A DNA stretch of 64,000 bases from Muribaculaceae bacterium (GTDB lineage: Bacteria > Bacteroidota > Bacteroidia > Bacteroidales > Muribaculaceae). The notes under the pieces were generated by a model. The model was not told where the DNA came from, made no database searches, and was given only the letters and a program-made list of their open reading frames with translations. The stretch lies in assembly GCA_017557665.1 (NCBI GenBank), contig JAFYYI010000050.1, positions 79,254 through 143,253 on the forward strand, in the 5' to 3' direction. This document shows positions 1-9,130 of this stretch, one piece after another (the first letter of the stretch is position 1; the number at the start of each line of letters is the position of its first letter). Both the position numbers and the translations under genes were made by a program.

Positions 1-2164
1 GGTCGTTCCAGAAGCGTGCCTCAACACCAGCCTCATAGGAGGTCGTCATCTCGGGCTTGAGGCTGCGGTTGGGACCAGTGTAGCCATACTTGTAGCCACC
101 ACCTGTCAGGCCTGTGGGCTCGAGCTCGGGATCGATCGAGAGCACGGGAGCATCCTTACCGACCTGGGCGATAGCGCCACGCAGTTTCAGGTAGTTGATG
201 AAGCCAACATGCTTCATGAAGCCCATCTCGCTCAGCACGATTGAAAGCTCGCCGGCGGGATAGAAGTAGCTGTTGTTATCCTTGGGCAGGGTCGAAGACC
301 AGTCGTTACGGAAGCGGCCGGTCAAGAAGATCATGTTATTGAAACCCAGCTCTAACTGGCCCGAGATAGCCTGCACACGGCGCTTGGTGGAGCGCTTCTT
401 GCTGGTCACGGTGCTCTCGGTACAGTTGTTGATGCTGTAGAAGTCAATCACCTTGAAGTTAGTACCGTAGGACGACAGGCTCGTCACACCGTTCTCCAAC
501 TGGTGGTAACCGGCCTGGATACCCAGCGAGAACTTGTTGTCAAACCAGTTGTTGTTATAACCGGCCAGCACGTTGAGCGTCGGGTCGTTGGTGTTGTACT
601 TGGTGATGTTATAGGTACCGCTGTTGTTGCTGTCATCGACACTCTGGTTGGCACTCGTATAGTAGGGATGGGTACCCGTCTCATAGGTCGAGGTGCTCAC
701 GTCCCAACCCATCTGCAGGCGCAGGTAGGTGTGGGCAATGGGCGTGAAGTTCAGCGAGAAGGCACTGATAATGCGGTCGGTCTGGTCGTGCATCAGGTTC
801 TTCTTCAGGGCGAACAGCGGGTTCAACAGGTCGGTGTCGGTGTAGTATGCGGGATACTTCATGTGGGCACCATCCTCAGCTAGGTAGATGCTCATGTCAT
901 CGACGCTGGGCCAACGGTAGCTGTAGCGCACGGGACCGTAGAGACCACGCAGGGCCTTGTCGTTCTTGGCATTGACATACTGCATGCTGCCTTCCATCGA
1001 CAACCACTTGGTCAACTCGGCGCGTCCGGCCAGCGACAGGTTGGTGCGGGTCAGGCCTGTGGTCTTGATGACACCATCCTGGTCAAAGAACGATGCACTG
1101 GCGCGAACCGACATCTTGTCGTTACCGGCCTCCATCGACAGGTTGTGACGGTGCATGAAACCGGTCTGCAGCACGGCAGCCGTGTTGTCAAAGAATGGTA
1201 GCGAACCATCATACAACGAACCGTAGCGGCTCGTGTAGTAGAAGTTGGCAGCACCATAGGCACCATTGATGTACTTGTTCTGAATCTCGGGCCAACCATA
1301 GGCCTTAGACCAGGTGAACTGGTTGCTGTAGGTCACGCGAGCGCGGCCCGAGCGGCCTTTCTTGGTGGTGATGATGATAGCACCGTTCGAGGCGTCACTA
1401 CCGTACAGAGCGGCAGCGGCAGCACCCTTCAGCACGGTCATCGACTCGATGTCCTCGGGGTTGAAGTCGTTACCACGCGACGAGTAGTCGGTCGAGCGGG
1501 GCGTCAGGCCGGCACTACCACCGTCCTCAACAGCCAGACCGCTCGTGGGGTTGAACGAGGTATTGTTCATGGGGATACCATCGATAACATACAACGGCTG
1601 GTTGTTACCGCTCAGTGACGTGGCACTGCGCAATACTACCGTCGTCGAAGCACCGGGAGCACCACCCGAACTAACAACGCTCATACCCGACACACGACCT
1701 TGCAGGGCCGAGATAAAGTCGGTGCGGCCCGACTCGATAATGTCTTGGGCCTTCACGTTCTGCACCGAGGAACCCACGGTGCGTGCGACACGTTTCATAC
1801 CGAACTCTGCCGTCACCACCACATCCTGCAGGGTGTTGGCGCCTTCGGTCAACTGAATGTTGGCGGCTTGACCGGCAGGAACTTCCACCGCGTCATAGCC
1901 CACATAGGAGAAGACAAGCGTCTGGTTGGGGTCGGCCTTAATCGAGTAACGACCATCGACATCGGTGGTCGTTCCCGTATTCGTGCCCTTTACCCTTACA
2001 TTAACGCCAATCATCGGCTCTCCGTTGGCGTCCTTCACGACGCCCGAAATTCGGTTGCTCTGGGCCGCAGCCGTGAAGCTCGTGCTGGAGTGGTTGGGTG
2101 CCAGTCCAGCGGGAACTCCTATGGCAATAGCCAGCGCGCAGAGCAGTGCTAATTGTTTTTTCAT
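1..2164 (-). CDS. SusC/RagA-type TonB-dependent outer-membrane transporter (3' end cut by window)
   Basis: This is an outer-membrane active importer, usually for glycans or peptides, powered through TonB. I read about 721 codons from the ATG at 2162-2164 to the window edge. It has a signal peptide starting MKKQLALLCALAIAIG, a carboxypeptidase-D-like domain (motifs VSGVVKDANGEP, TDVDGRYSI, SYVGYD), a plug domain (PLYVIDGIPMNN, ESMTVLKGAAAAALYG, NGAIIITTKKG), then barrel strands. A GTG lies two codons upstream, but the ATG fits the signal peptide better. Its N-terminus closely resembles that of the SusC at 4634-8422, so the two are likely related copies. A 536-base gap containing a terminator separates it from the upstream SusD, so it probably has its own promoter. 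Its own SusD should lie beyond the left edge. Confidence 0.93.
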   Translation of the reverse strand, partial: MKKQLALLCALAIAIGVPAGLAPNHSSTSFTAAAQSNRISGVVKDANGEPMIGVNVRVKGTNTGTTTDVDGRYSIKADPNQTLVFSYVGYDAVEVPAGQAANIQLTEGANTLQDVVVTAEFGMKRVARTVGSSVQNVKAQDIIESGRTDFISALQGRVSGMSVVSSGGAPGASTTVVLRSATSLSGNNQPLYVIDGIPMNNTSFNPTSGLAVEDGGSAGLTPRSTDYSSRGNDFNPEDIESMTVLKGAAAAALYGSDASNGAIIITTKKGRSGRARVTYSNQFTWSKAYGWPEIQNKYINGAYGAANFYYTSRYGSLYDGSLPFFDNTAAVLQTGFMHRHNLSMEAGNDKMSVRASASFFDQDGVIKTTGLTRTNLSLAGRAELTKWLSMEGSMQYVNAKNDKALRGLYGPVRYSYRWPSVDDMSIYLAEDGAHMKYPAYYTDTDLLNPLFALKKNLMHDQTDRIISAFSLNFTPIAHTYLRLQMGWDVSTSTYETGTHPYYTSANQSVDDSNNSGTYNITKYNTNDPTLNVLAGYNNNWFDNKFSLGIQAGYHQLENGVTSLSSYGTNFKVIDFYSINNCTESTVTSKKRSTKRRVQAISGQLELGFNNMIFLTGRFRNDWSSTLPKDNNSYFYPAGELSIVLSEMGFMKHVGFINYLKLRGAIAQVGKDAPVLSIDPELEPTGLTGGGYKYGYTGPNRSLKPEMTTSYEAGVEARFWND

Positions 2165-2700
2165 ACGCACTTTGCTTTTAATTGATTTGAAGTTAATGAA
2201 TTGGTTAATATCTATTTAGATTAATATCCATTGAACTCATTTTGGGAATATTATCTTATCACTAATGAATGACTGACTTTCAGAAGGCAAAAGTGCAAAA
2301 AAAGTTTAACACATACAAGCATTTTGCTGAAAAAATGACGTTTTTGGCATGATTTCGCGCAAATTTTACCATTTTTTAAGTCAAAATCCCATTTTTCGCA
2401 TCATCGCATTATGGATTAACCTCAAATTTTTCACAAAATTAACAGTCCCTTAAGCACCATCCAACCAAACAAAGTGAGTTATGCCAAACCACAAACAACA
2501 GGGGTTATATCAAACAACAGGAACAACAAGGGTTATGTCAAACAACAGGAACAACATTGAACAACTAAAACAACAAAAAAAGTTGTTTATGTTGTTTATC
2601 GTTGTTTATGTTGTTTGATAAAAAACGTGAGTTGTTTGATAAAAAAACGCCGCCGGGGCGTAGAGCCTCGGCGGACGTTAATTTCAGATGGAGTGGGGGA
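2165..2700. repeat. Intergenic region with about 28-base direct repeats and GTTGTTT/AAACAAC inverted repeats
   Basis: There is no gene here. Three degenerate 28-29 base units lie at about 2473-2500, 2501-2529 and 2530-2556, sharing GGTTATxTCAAACAACAGG. Then comes a cluster of GTTGTTTAT/GTTGTTTGAT words at 2582-2640. The left block (TCAAACAAC) is the reverse complement of the right block (GTTGTTTGA), so a long imperfect fold is possible. The AT-rich part at 2165-2460 should hold the promoter of the SusC starting at 2164, but I find no convincing TAnnTTTG box there. Confidence 0.6.
2641..2677 (-). terminator. Intrinsic terminator of the SusC-OmpA/SusD operon
   Basis: The GC-rich stem pairs CCGCCG (2650-2655) with CGGCGG (2669-2674), plus an inner GGC/GCC. 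Read on the minus strand it is followed by seven T residues (2647-2641). It lies 24 bases past the SusD stop codon. Confidence 0.8.
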
Positions 2701-4581
2701 TTACTCTTGGTTGCTGTCCCACCATACGGGGATGGTCCAAGCATCATCCTGAGTGTTCCAAATCACTTTGTTGCCCTCGCTGTCAGTCATGCGGGCGCCG
2801 GGAACCTTTTCGCCAATGGCCTGCAAGTTCACACTGTTGTACTTGTACTCATGTGAGCACTGGCGCCAGCGGCGATACTGCTTGCCCTCGGGGATAGCAT
2901 TGGTTGCGGCAACCACCTTATAGTGGTAAGCGGGAATCGACCAACCGAAGAAGATGTTGGGATCGAAGTCATAGCGACGCATATCGTTCCAGATCTCATA
3001 GGAGAACATGAGGGCGATACGCTTCTGCATGAGGATGTGACCCAGGGTCAACTCACCCTGGGTGCCGATACCGTTGTTCAGGTAGTTGTTGATGGCATCA
3101 TCAGTCATCGGGGTGAACGACGGGCAGTCGGCGAGGGTTGCATCCTCGGCAATCCATGCCCTCAGCTTCTCATTCATCAGCTCGCAGCTGGCCTTTACAC
3201 CCTTCTTGTAGGCATCATAAGCGCCAGCCTTGTCACCCTTCTTGAAGAGGGTCTCGGCCTTGATGAAGCAGCACTCGGCATAGGTGCCGATGTAGGTGGG
3301 TGAGCTTACGCGGGTGTAGAACGTACCAGACTCAGCAGACTGGAACTGACCGCTACCGGCGCGGCAGTACAGGATGCTAGGATTAGCGAAGTAACCCTTG
3401 CAGTCACTGGTACCCTCGATATAGACAGTATCACCCTTGCGGGCCTCGTTGGAACTGTTGATGTACCAGCTGTTGGTCGTCGTGTTGAACATAGCGCGCA
3501 GGGGACCACCTTGGCTATTGATTTCGCTGGCCATGTCAACGCCCAGCGTACGGCGCCAGTGACCATTCCACTTGATGCCGGCAGCATCGATGCCATTCAT
3601 TTCCTTGTTGGGGCTGTAAGCCCAAGGCAGGATGTGGTCGGCACGGGGGTCTTCAACACCCTTGCCGGCGAAGTTGGTCAGGTTGTTATAGAGCATCTTG
3701 GTAGCCATGTAACCGGAGTTCATACCGCTTACCGAGAACAGAGGCGAGTAGTCAACGGGCTCATCCCAACCCAGCACGTCGTGCGTGGGGCCGTTGTCGT
3801 CGGTGTGGTTCACGATGGTGTTGTCGGCATTGCTCTGCATGGCCTTGTCAAGACAGCGCAGAATCTCGTCGGCGTCATACTTACCATCCTTGTAGCTACC
3901 GGCACCTTTCTTGTTCAACTTGTTGATCCAGCGGGCCTTCAGCATGTAGGCGAGCTTGATCCACTTGTTCAGATCACCGTGGTTCCACCAGTCGCCAGCT
4001 GCCAGCGTGGGCAGGCTGGGATCCTGGCTCTGACCCTTCTCAAGGTACTCGATGGCCTTGTCGATGGTCTCCAAGCAACCTAAATAAATTTCCTTACCCG
4101 TATTGTAGTGGGGAGCAGGGCTGTCAGCGGCAGCCTCTTCATATGGCATTTCGCCATAGAGGTCGGTCATGGCCATAAAGCCGTAAGCCTTGATCAGGTA
4201 GCCGGCACCGGCAAACTGCCAGTTCTCGGCGGCCTCGGCCTTAGTAATCATGTCAGGCACGTTGGCATAGGCACCAACAAACCACCACTGATAAACGGTG
4301 GTCACCTGTGCCTCAACGGGATACCAATAGGAAACGTGCCAGTAGTTACCGCCACTGTTGTTACGGGTCCAGTCACCCATGGCCATGGTGGTACGCCAAG
4401 CACCGAACTGCAAACCGCTATTGGTATAGAACTCAATGTGCGCCAGACGCTGGTCATAACTTGTGATTTTGTCCGTGGGGTTATTGGGATCCACGTTCAC
4501 ATCCAACCAGTCGTTGCAAGAAGTCAGCGATAACGCCAGCACTCCCAGACCGCACAGTATAATTGATTTCAATGATTTCAT
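2701..4581 (-). CDS. SusD/RagB-family nutrient-binding outer-membrane lipoprotein
   Basis: This is a surface lipoprotein that would act as the substrate-binding lid of the SusC at 4634-8422. It has 626 residues. The signal peptide ends in a lipobox (LALSLTSC), and mature Cys is followed by NDWLDVNVDPNNPT, a start typical of the SusD-like_2 branch. The rest is the expected all-helical TPR-like body, ending WWDSNQE. It lies 52 bases downstream of the SusC stop, in the SusC-then-SusD order normal for these operons. The substrate cannot be deduced because no glycoside hydrolase or peptidase lies beside it. Confidence 0.93.
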   Translation of the reverse strand: MKSLKSIILCGLGVLALSLTSCNDWLDVNVDPNNPTDKITSYDQRLAHIEFYTNSGLQFGAWRTTMAMGDWTRNNSGGNYWHVSYWYPVEAQVTTVYQWWFVGAYANVPDMITKAEAAENWQFAGAGYLIKAYGFMAMTDLYGEMPYEEAAADSPAPHYNTGKEIYLGCLETIDKAIEYLEKGQSQDPSLPTLAAGDWWNHGDLNKWIKLAYMLKARWINKLNKKGAGSYKDGKYDADEILRCLDKAMQSNADNTIVNHTDDNGPTHDVLGWDEPVDYSPLFSVSGMNSGYMATKMLYNNLTNFAGKGVEDPRADHILPWAYSPNKEMNGIDAAGIKWNGHWRRTLGVDMASEINSQGGPLRAMFNTTTNSWYINSSNEARKGDTVYIEGTSDCKGYFANPSILYCRAGSGQFQSAESGTFYTRVSSPTYIGTYAECCFIKAETLFKKGDKAGAYDAYKKGVKASCELMNEKLRAWIAEDATLADCPSFTPMTDDAINNYLNNGIGTQGELTLGHILMQKRIALMFSYEIWNDMRRYDFDPNIFFGWSIPAYHYKVVAATNAIPEGKQYRRWRQCSHEYKYNSVNLQAIGEKVPGARMTDSEGNKVIWNTQDDAWTIPVWWDSNQE

Positions 4582-4597
4582 ATTATATCTGTTTTAT

Positions 4598-4633
4598 TAG
4601 TTTCTAGTTTTAGTTTCTAGTCCCTAGTTTCTA
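4598..4633. repeat. Seven-base-period repeat (TAGTTTC)
   Basis: About five imperfect heptads of the form TAGTTTC fill most of the gap between the SusC stop and the SusD start. Similar heptad tracts occur at 31464-31495, 46433-46464 and 46567-46587. No function is apparent. Confidence 0.6.
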
Positions 4634-7600
4634 TTACTTCACGATGATTTCGCAGATAGAAACGCGGTTCCAGCTCAGTTCGTCAAACATGTTGCTGATA
4701 CCCTGACCCTCGGCTTTGATGCGGTTGGCAGCGATACCATACTTCTTGACGAGCATGTCCTTCACGCTGGCGGCACGGCCGTTAGCGAGCTTGATGTTGA
4801 CGTCCTTGGGACCCTCGGGTGAGGCATAACCCTTGATTTCGCAGGTGGCCTCGGGGTGGCTCTTCATGTAAGCAGCGATGCGCTCTACATTGGGACGCTG
4901 GTCATTACCAACAGCAGTCTGGTTTACGGGGAAGTGAACCAGAATGTTCATGTACTGCTTGCTGTTGTCAACAATCTTGGTAGTGGTGTTGTTCTGAGCA
5001 GCATTCAGATCCTTGCGGCAGTTAGCCAGAGCCTTGTTGGCTGCAGCGAGATCATTCTCGAGCTGAGCAATGCGGGCATTGGATGCGTTGTTGGCGTTTG
5101 CCAACTGGTTGCGCAGGTCGTTGATCTGATTGTTGAGGAGGTCGAGCTCAACGTTGTTCACGCGAGCGGGAGCAACATCGTCGGTACCGAATACCAAGTT
5201 GATACCTACTGAATACTGGCGGGTAGCGGGAACGCCGCAGTAGTCGAAGCCTACCGATGACGAACCACCAACACCAGCACCTGCAGCAGCCACCTCGGGA
5301 TCACCGTCATAGTTGGTGAACAGCAACAGGTTGTTGGCAGATGCGGTGATTGAAGCGCGCTTGATGTACTTGGTGCGGGCCAGGAAGCTACGGGGAACAT
5401 CATAGGTCAAAGAGATGGTGCGCAGACGCAGGCTCTTCACGTTAGTGATCCAGTTGCGGGTCTCATAATTATAAGCACCAGTGTAGTAGTTCTGGATAAT
5501 GGTAGAACCACTAGTCTCGACACCATTAAAGATGTAGTTCTGATCAGCTTTCCAAGTGTTGGATACAGCCTCATAGATGGGCTTGCCATTATCATCTGTA
5601 CCCGTCTGGAATACACCCTCGATGGTGAGGGGATCGTTGCGCCAGTCGCCAGAGAGTGCGCTTACACCGCTCATCGACATGGCATACTTGGTACCGTTGA
5701 AGACGTCACCGCCATAACGGAACTCCCACAACATGTTGAAGGTCCAGTTCTTGAAGAAGGTGAAGGTGTTGTTCCAACCACCCTGGAACTTGGGCTCACG
5801 GTCACCGACTTCAAATGCATCTTGCTTCTTATCCTCGGTGGGGAAGCCGTTAGCGTCAAGAATCAACTTGCCATCGGCATTACGGTTCCACTTGGTGCCA
5901 GAGATACCCATGAAGTTGCTACCGTTGAAGGTTGCAGCCTTAGCACCAGCATACTGTACATCGGTCACGTACATAATGTCCATACCAGCATACAGATTGT
6001 CGATTGTGCCACGGTTGCCATAGACGTTGATACCGGTTTCCCAGATGAAGTTCTCATGCTGGATGGGGGTACCACTCAGGCTGATCTCAAGACCCTTGTT
6101 GTAAACGTTACCTGCATTGTAGGAGGTAAAGATGTAACCGGTTGACTGCGGGCCACGCGGTGACAGAATCAGGTCGTATGAGTTGTTGGTATAGTAAGCA
6201 ATGTCAAATTTCAAGCGGTTCTGGATAAAGCGCAATTCCAGACCAACCTCGGTTGAACGGGTGGTCTCAGGCTTCAAATAGGGGTTACCGCGGGTCCAGC
6301 TGTTACCCAGACCCATCAGACCATCCAGGAAAGTGCTTACTGGCCACAAGGTTGTACCTGTCTCATAGGGACTGGTACCCTTACCTACCTCAGCCCAGCT
6401 GGCACGGATCTTACCGAAGGAGAACCAGTCGGGCAGGCTCTCACGGAAGAGTTCGGTAAAGGCGATAGCGCCACTCACACTGGGATAGAAGTAGCTCCAG
6501 TGCTCCTTGGGAAGGGTCGAATCCCAATCGTTACGGCCAGTAACGGTCAGGAAGATGGCGTTGCGCCAGTCGATGCGGAACTCACCGAAGAGTGAAGCCA
6601 GACGCTTGCGACTCGTACTGTGGCTAAACTTCTTGTCAGCATCGCTGGCATTGTTGTAGCTATAGAATTCAGGCACGGCGAAGTTCCAAGCCGACTCATA
6701 GTCACGGCGGGTCTTGGTGTACTCGGTAGCACCACCCAACATCAAGTTGATGTTGAAGTCACCGAACTGCTTGTTCCAGTTCGACATCAGGTTGTTGCTC
6801 AGGTAGCGATACTTGTACATGTTGTCACTCAACATACCCTTCTGCCAGATCTGCTTGATGGCGCCACCGGGAGCGATTGTATTGTGGCTCTGGGTCGTAT
6901 AGCTATCGACACCCATGCGGTAGCTCAGCCACCACCAGTCGAAGATATCCCACTTCACGTTGAAGTTACCGGTGAAACGCTCGGTGTCATCGGTCATCTT
7001 GTTCTTGTTGACAATCCAGTAGGGGTTGTCACGCTCGTCCCAGGGCTGGAACTGGTCACCGAACATGCGATAGCGCGTTCCGTCCTCGTTCAGGTAGTGA
7101 CGCATGTCATCGCTGGGAGCCCAGTTGTAGGCTGCGTAGAGGGCACCAGTACCACTGGAACCGTACAGAGCGGCACCAGTCAGGGTCTTGGTGGTGCGGG
7201 CGTCACTATAGGCAGCGTTGGCGCCGAAGGTGAACTTGCCCACCTTCTGCTCACCGTTGAAGCGGAAGGTCGTCTTGGTGTAGCCCGTGGTGGGAACGAT
7301 ACCGTCCTGATCGTAGAATGAACCGCTCAGGAAGAAGTTGTTGTTCTTGGTACCACCGCTAACGCTCAGGTTGGTGTCCCAGATGATACCCGTCTCAAAG
7401 AAGTTCTTCAGGTTGTCATAGTAGGGAACAGAAGTATTCTTGGGACCCCATGAATTGTAGCTGTCGTCCTTGATGTCCATACCAGTCCAAACACTCTTGC
7501 CGTCAGCACCTTTCTCGTACATATCGGTCATATAACCGCGAACGTACTCATTCTGGTACTTGGGCAGACTAGCCACGGTCGAAAGGATCATCTTACCTGA

Positions 7601-8422
7601 GAAGTTCACCTCAGAGTGGCCTTCCTTACCTTTCTTGGTGGTAATGATTACAACACCATTGGCAGCACGCGAGCCATAGAGGGCCGATGCGGCCGGGCCT
7701 TTCAGTACCGACATATTGTCGATATCCTCGGGGTTGATATCCATCACACGGTTAGAAGAGGTGGTGGCACTGTTCATCATACCATCGAATGCTGAGTTAC
7801 CTACAACACCTGCCGAGTTGTCGTAGATGACACCATCGACAACGAACAGCGGCTGATTGTCGTAATTCTCGCTGACCGAAGTACCGCCACGTAGCACGAT
7901 GTGTGCACCCGAACCGGCAGCACCAGATGACTGGGTGATGTTTACACCAGCAATCTTACCCGAGAGGGAGTTGATGGCGTTGGCGCTCTTGTTGCGCATC
8001 AGTTCCTCGGCCTTCAAGTCGTCCACTGCATAACCCAGCGACTTCTTGTCCTTGCGGATACCGAGTGCGGTTACAACAACCTCGTCGAGGACTTGGTCGT
8101 TGGCCTGCATCACGATGTCCTGAACACCACTACCCACGGTAATCTCCATGGGTTTGCTGCCCACGTAGGACACGATGAGCACATCACCTCGGTTGGCGTT
8201 AATTGAATACTTGCCGTCCACATCGGTGGCGGTACCGCGGTTGGTACCCTTGACCTTTACGGTCGCGCCGATGAGTGGCTCACCTTGGGCGTCACGTATG
8301 ACGCCAGAGACTTTGTTGGCCTGGGCCTCGGCTGTGAAACCCGTGCTGGGGAACGATGTCATCCCAGCTGGTGCTCCGCAGGCGATTGCCAGGGCGGCCA
8401 ACAGTGCTAATTGTTTTTTCAT
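4634..8422 (-). CDS. SusC-type TonB-dependent transporter fused to a C-terminal coiled coil and OmpA domain
   Basis: This protein has 1,262 residues from the ATG at 8420-8422; a GTG two codons upstream is less likely. Residues 1 to about 1079 are a complete SusC: signal peptide, carboxypeptidase-D-like domain (VSGVIRDAQGEP, SYVGS), plug (PLFVVDGVIYD, NMSVLKGPAASALYGSRA) and barrel ending in the strand YSVGINLVFG. Ordinary SusC proteins stop there. Here about 183 residues follow: an Asn/Ala/Leu-rich coiled coil (about 1095-1140, NQINDLRNQLANANN) and an OmpA-like domain (about 1155-1262) with GYASPEG, LANGRAASV and SWNRVSI. The extra domain should sit in the periplasm and could bind peptidoglycan. 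It is followed by its SusD. The reading frame is open through the junction, so this is not a read-through artefact of a stop. Confidence 0.95.
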   Translation of the reverse strand: MKKQLALLAALAIACGAPAGMTSFPSTGFTAEAQANKVSGVIRDAQGEPLIGATVKVKGTNRGTATDVDGKYSINANRGDVLIVSYVGSKPMEITVGSGVQDIVMQANDQVLDEVVVTALGIRKDKKSLGYAVDDLKAEELMRNKSANAINSLSGKIAGVNITQSSGAAGSGAHIVLRGGTSVSENYDNQPLFVVDGVIYDNSAGVVGNSAFDGMMNSATTSSNRVMDINPEDIDNMSVLKGPAASALYGSRAANGVVIITTKKGKEGHSEVNFSGKMILSTVASLPKYQNEYVRGYMTDMYEKGADGKSVWTGMDIKDDSYNSWGPKNTSVPYYDNLKNFFETGIIWDTNLSVSGGTKNNNFFLSGSFYDQDGIVPTTGYTKTTFRFNGEQKVGKFTFGANAAYSDARTTKTLTGAALYGSSGTGALYAAYNWAPSDDMRHYLNEDGTRYRMFGDQFQPWDERDNPYWIVNKNKMTDDTERFTGNFNVKWDIFDWWWLSYRMGVDSYTTQSHNTIAPGGAIKQIWQKGMLSDNMYKYRYLSNNLMSNWNKQFGDFNINLMLGGATEYTKTRRDYESAWNFAVPEFYSYNNASDADKKFSHSTSRKRLASLFGEFRIDWRNAIFLTVTGRNDWDSTLPKEHWSYFYPSVSGAIAFTELFRESLPDWFSFGKIRASWAEVGKGTSPYETGTTLWPVSTFLDGLMGLGNSWTRGNPYLKPETTRSTEVGLELRFIQNRLKFDIAYYTNNSYDLILSPRGPQSTGYIFTSYNAGNVYNKGLEISLSGTPIQHENFIWETGINVYGNRGTIDNLYAGMDIMYVTDVQYAGAKAATFNGSNFMGISGTKWNRNADGKLILDANGFPTEDKKQDAFEVGDREPKFQGGWNNTFTFFKNWTFNMLWEFRYGGDVFNGTKYAMSMSGVSALSGDWRNDPLTIEGVFQTGTDDNGKPIYEAVSNTWKADQNYIFNGVETSGSTIIQNYYTGAYNYETRNWITNVKSLRLRTISLTYDVPRSFLARTKYIKRASITASANNLLLFTNYDGDPEVAAAGAGVGGSSSVGFDYCGVPATRQYSVGINLVFGTDDVAPARVNNVELDLLNNQINDLRNQLANANNASNARIAQLENDLAAANKALANCRKDLNAAQNNTTTKIVDNSKQYMNILVHFPVNQTAVGNDQRPNVERIAAYMKSHPEATCEIKGYASPEGPKDVNIKLANGRAASVKDMLVKKYGIAANRIKAEGQGISNMFDELSWNRVSICEIIVK

Positions 8423-9130
8423 ACGCACTTACTTTTAAATTTAAAAAATTTGAAATTAAATGACTATATTTCTTGTCTTCTTTGTGGTTATTTCGTTTGC
8501 ACTTCGGGTGAGAAATCAAAGAAAAACTCAAAACTTCCCGTGCGAAGCACCATCCTGTTTCATAGGCTTGGAGGTGACAATTTCTTTACAACCAAGGGCT
8601 AAACCTGAGACCGTAAGCCTATAAAAGTAGGCAAATTTGCAAACAAAAATTAACATGACCAAATAATTGGCCAAGAATTTACTTTTCTACTACCGAAATC
8701 GGTAGTGATTTCTTTAAAATTTATATGTTTTGTACAGTTTTTTATGGTTTTTAACATTTGTATTTGTAAAACGTGCCCCGTTTTTAAGCATCCTCAAAAC
8801 GAATTATCAATTTTTGAATGTTGTTAAAAAAACAAAACTATCAAAGACCATGAGGAACTTATGCCCGCCAATCATCAGAATCAGGCGGAACAACCGCTGG
8901 ATAAAGTCTAAAAATAGACAATTAGTGTCCAGGTAAAAAACATCAAAGATGTTAGCGGTTCTTCGAACCGATTTCAATGTGAAGACCATGCAAGAACCTC
9001 GAAGAGATTCGCAGCTTGGTCACAGAACGAGATGGAAACGTGCCTCGAAGAGGAACTTTATGATTTCCAGCCATTTTGCTATAGCAGAAGTTCGTCTTCG
9101 AAGCACTGGTCACCTATTATCCTGGTTACA
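8423..9130. other. Intergenic region upstream of the SusC-OmpA gene; possible structured leader and palindrome
   Basis: I find no supported gene here. On the minus strand an 8-bp stem pairs 8615-8622 with 8562-8569 (ATAGGCTT/AAGCCTAT) around a 45-base segment with competing inner pairings (AGGT/ACCT, CTTGG/CCAAG). A short GTGC-GAA-GCAC hairpin follows at 8540-8550. This could be a structured 5' leader, but I cannot match it to a known riboswitch class. A palindrome, ACTACCGA-AA-TCGGTAGT, lies at 8689-8706. The stretch 8860-9130 shows small inverted repeats (GTCTA/TAGAC; CGGTTC/GAACCG at about 8956-8970) and no clear coding signal. Confidence 0.4.
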
